A DNA stretch of 5,456 nt, from NCBI GenBank assembly GCA_900552255.1, contig URZF01000109.1, positions 1-5,456 of the forward strand, in the 5' to 3' direction. The notes under the pieces were generated by a model. The model was not told the origin of the DNA, made no database searches, and worked only from the letters and a program-made list of their open reading frames with translations. Each line of letters begins with the position of its first letter. Position 1 is the first letter of the stretch. Source of the DNA: an uncultured Eubacteriales bacterium (GTDB lineage: Bacteria; Bacillota; Clostridia; Oscillospirales; CAG-272). Position numbers and translations under genes: made by a program. Below are positions 5,117 through 5,456 of the stretch, piece after piece.

Positions 5117-5374
5117 TCATTTTTTGAATCGGGAGAAGAATCCCTGCTTCTCATATGGCACGGCACTGATGGACAACACTTTGTATCCCGTCTGCTCCAC
5201 CTCCGCGCGCAGCCGGTCCGTATCCACCGTATCCTCGGCGATCACCTCGGATTGTCCTTTTGAATAAGAAGAGCTCGTCTTCTTCACGCCGTCCACGCGC
5301 CGCAGCGCGTCGTTGACATGTGCCTCGCACATGCCGCAGGCCATTCCGTCGATTTTCATTACGATCTTCAGCAT
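5117..5374 (-). CDS. HMA-domain heavy-metal-binding protein, CopZ-like (85 aa)
   Basis: A small cytosolic metal-binding protein of the ferredoxin-like HMA fold. The metal loop is GMACGMC at 10-16 with Cys13 and Cys16 as Cu(I)- or other soft-metal ligands, followed by the helix EAHVNDALRRVDGV and the late Gly63-Tyr64 of the fold (TGYKV). The domain fills about residues 2-71. A basic, aromatic tail (EKQGFFSRFKK, 75-85) extends beyond the ~69 residues of typical CopZ and might contact a membrane or partner. The ATG at 5374 has a strong AGGAGGT site 6 bases upstream that overlaps the stop of the preceding ABC permease gene, so the two are co-translated. No P-type ATPase or copper regulator is visible, so a copper chaperone role is only one option; metal delivery or sensing tied to the ABC transporter is another. 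Confidence 0.88.
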   Translation of the reverse strand: MLKIVMKIDGMACGMCEAHVNDALRRVDGVKKTSSSYSKGQSEVIAEDTVDTDRLRAEVEQTGYKVLSISAVPYEKQGFFSRFKK

Positions 5375-5380
5375 AAAATT

Positions 5381-5389
5381 ACCTCCTCA
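5381..5389 (-). promoter_or_regulatory. Shine-Dalgarno site overlapping the upstream stop codon
   Basis: The permease TGA (5389-5387) runs directly into AGGAGGT (5387-5381), sharing one base, with a 6-base spacer to the HMA start. This near-ideal site ties the two genes into one translational unit. Confidence 0.85.
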
Positions 5390-5456
5390 TTCTCTGCCTT
5401 TAAGGGCTTCTACCATATCGATTTTGCGGTTTTTTCTCGCAATAAAGAAATTCACA
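5387..5456 (-). CDS. C-terminal end of an FtsX/MacB-like ABC transporter permease (partial)
   Basis: Only the last 22 codons and the stop lie inside the window; the rest continues past the right edge. In frame it reads VNFFIARKNRKIDMVEALKGRE. A terminal helix with basic residues, then K-[IL]-x-x-[VI]-E-A-L-[KR] close to the end, is the characteristic finish of FtsX/MacB-type ABC permeases. The stop is 12 bp before the HMA gene. The identification rests on this short tail and the lack of any competing frame, so it is moderate. If right, the upstream neighbours should include an ABC ATPase. Confidence 0.6.
   Translation of the reverse strand, partial: VNFFIARKNRKIDMVEALKGRE

Overview
The window looks like a chromosomal segment from a moderately GC-rich low-GC-lineage (Firmicutes, probably Clostridia) bacterium. 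Support comes from the sigma-A-type promoters, strong AGGAGG-type ribosome sites, CCA-encoding tRNA genes, a pyrimidine-nucleoside phosphorylase of the Pdp type instead of a strict thymidine phosphorylase, and protein sequences that resemble gut clostridial homologues. The genus cannot be fixed from sequence reading alone.

Layout. Positions 4601 down to 44 (minus strand) form one tightly packed six-gene unit: deoC, deoD, pdp, a ten-helix drug/metabolite-type transporter (DMT/EamA), a GNAT acetyltransferase and a small family I pyrophosphatase-like protein. Gaps are 15, 26, 24 and 18 bp, then a 4-bp ATGA overlap. A consensus promoter (TTGACA-17-TATAAT) lies upstream of deoC at 4668-4696, followed by a perfect 15-bp palindrome in the leader, a likely operator. 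On the plus strand, a second near-consensus promoter (4775-4803) with an AT-rich upstream element drives tRNA-Leu(UAA) and initiator tRNA-fMet(CAU), closed by a strong intrinsic terminator. A second, two-way terminator at 5077-5110 separates these from a minus-strand pair at the right edge: the last codons of an FtsX/MacB-like ABC permease and a complete HMA-domain (CopZ-like) metal-binding protein.

How the genes work together. DeoD and Pdp phosphorolyse purine and pyrimidine (deoxy)nucleosides to base plus (deoxy)ribose-1-phosphate; DeoC cleaves deoxyribose-5-phosphate to acetaldehyde and glyceraldehyde-3-phosphate. The linking phosphopentomutase is not in the window. The transporter sits where other Firmicutes often have a nucleoside permease. 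The two terminal genes look like accessory cargo, and the last is much more AT-rich (about 36% GC by hand count) than the rest.

Most notable: the transporter is a tandem duplication whose halves are about 45% identical; the initiator tRNA has one extra T in its T-stem; DeoD has Asn where the bacterial catalytic Asp is expected; and the pyrophosphatase-like protein is short and lacks one catalytic Asp. No clearly new multi-gene system is evident.
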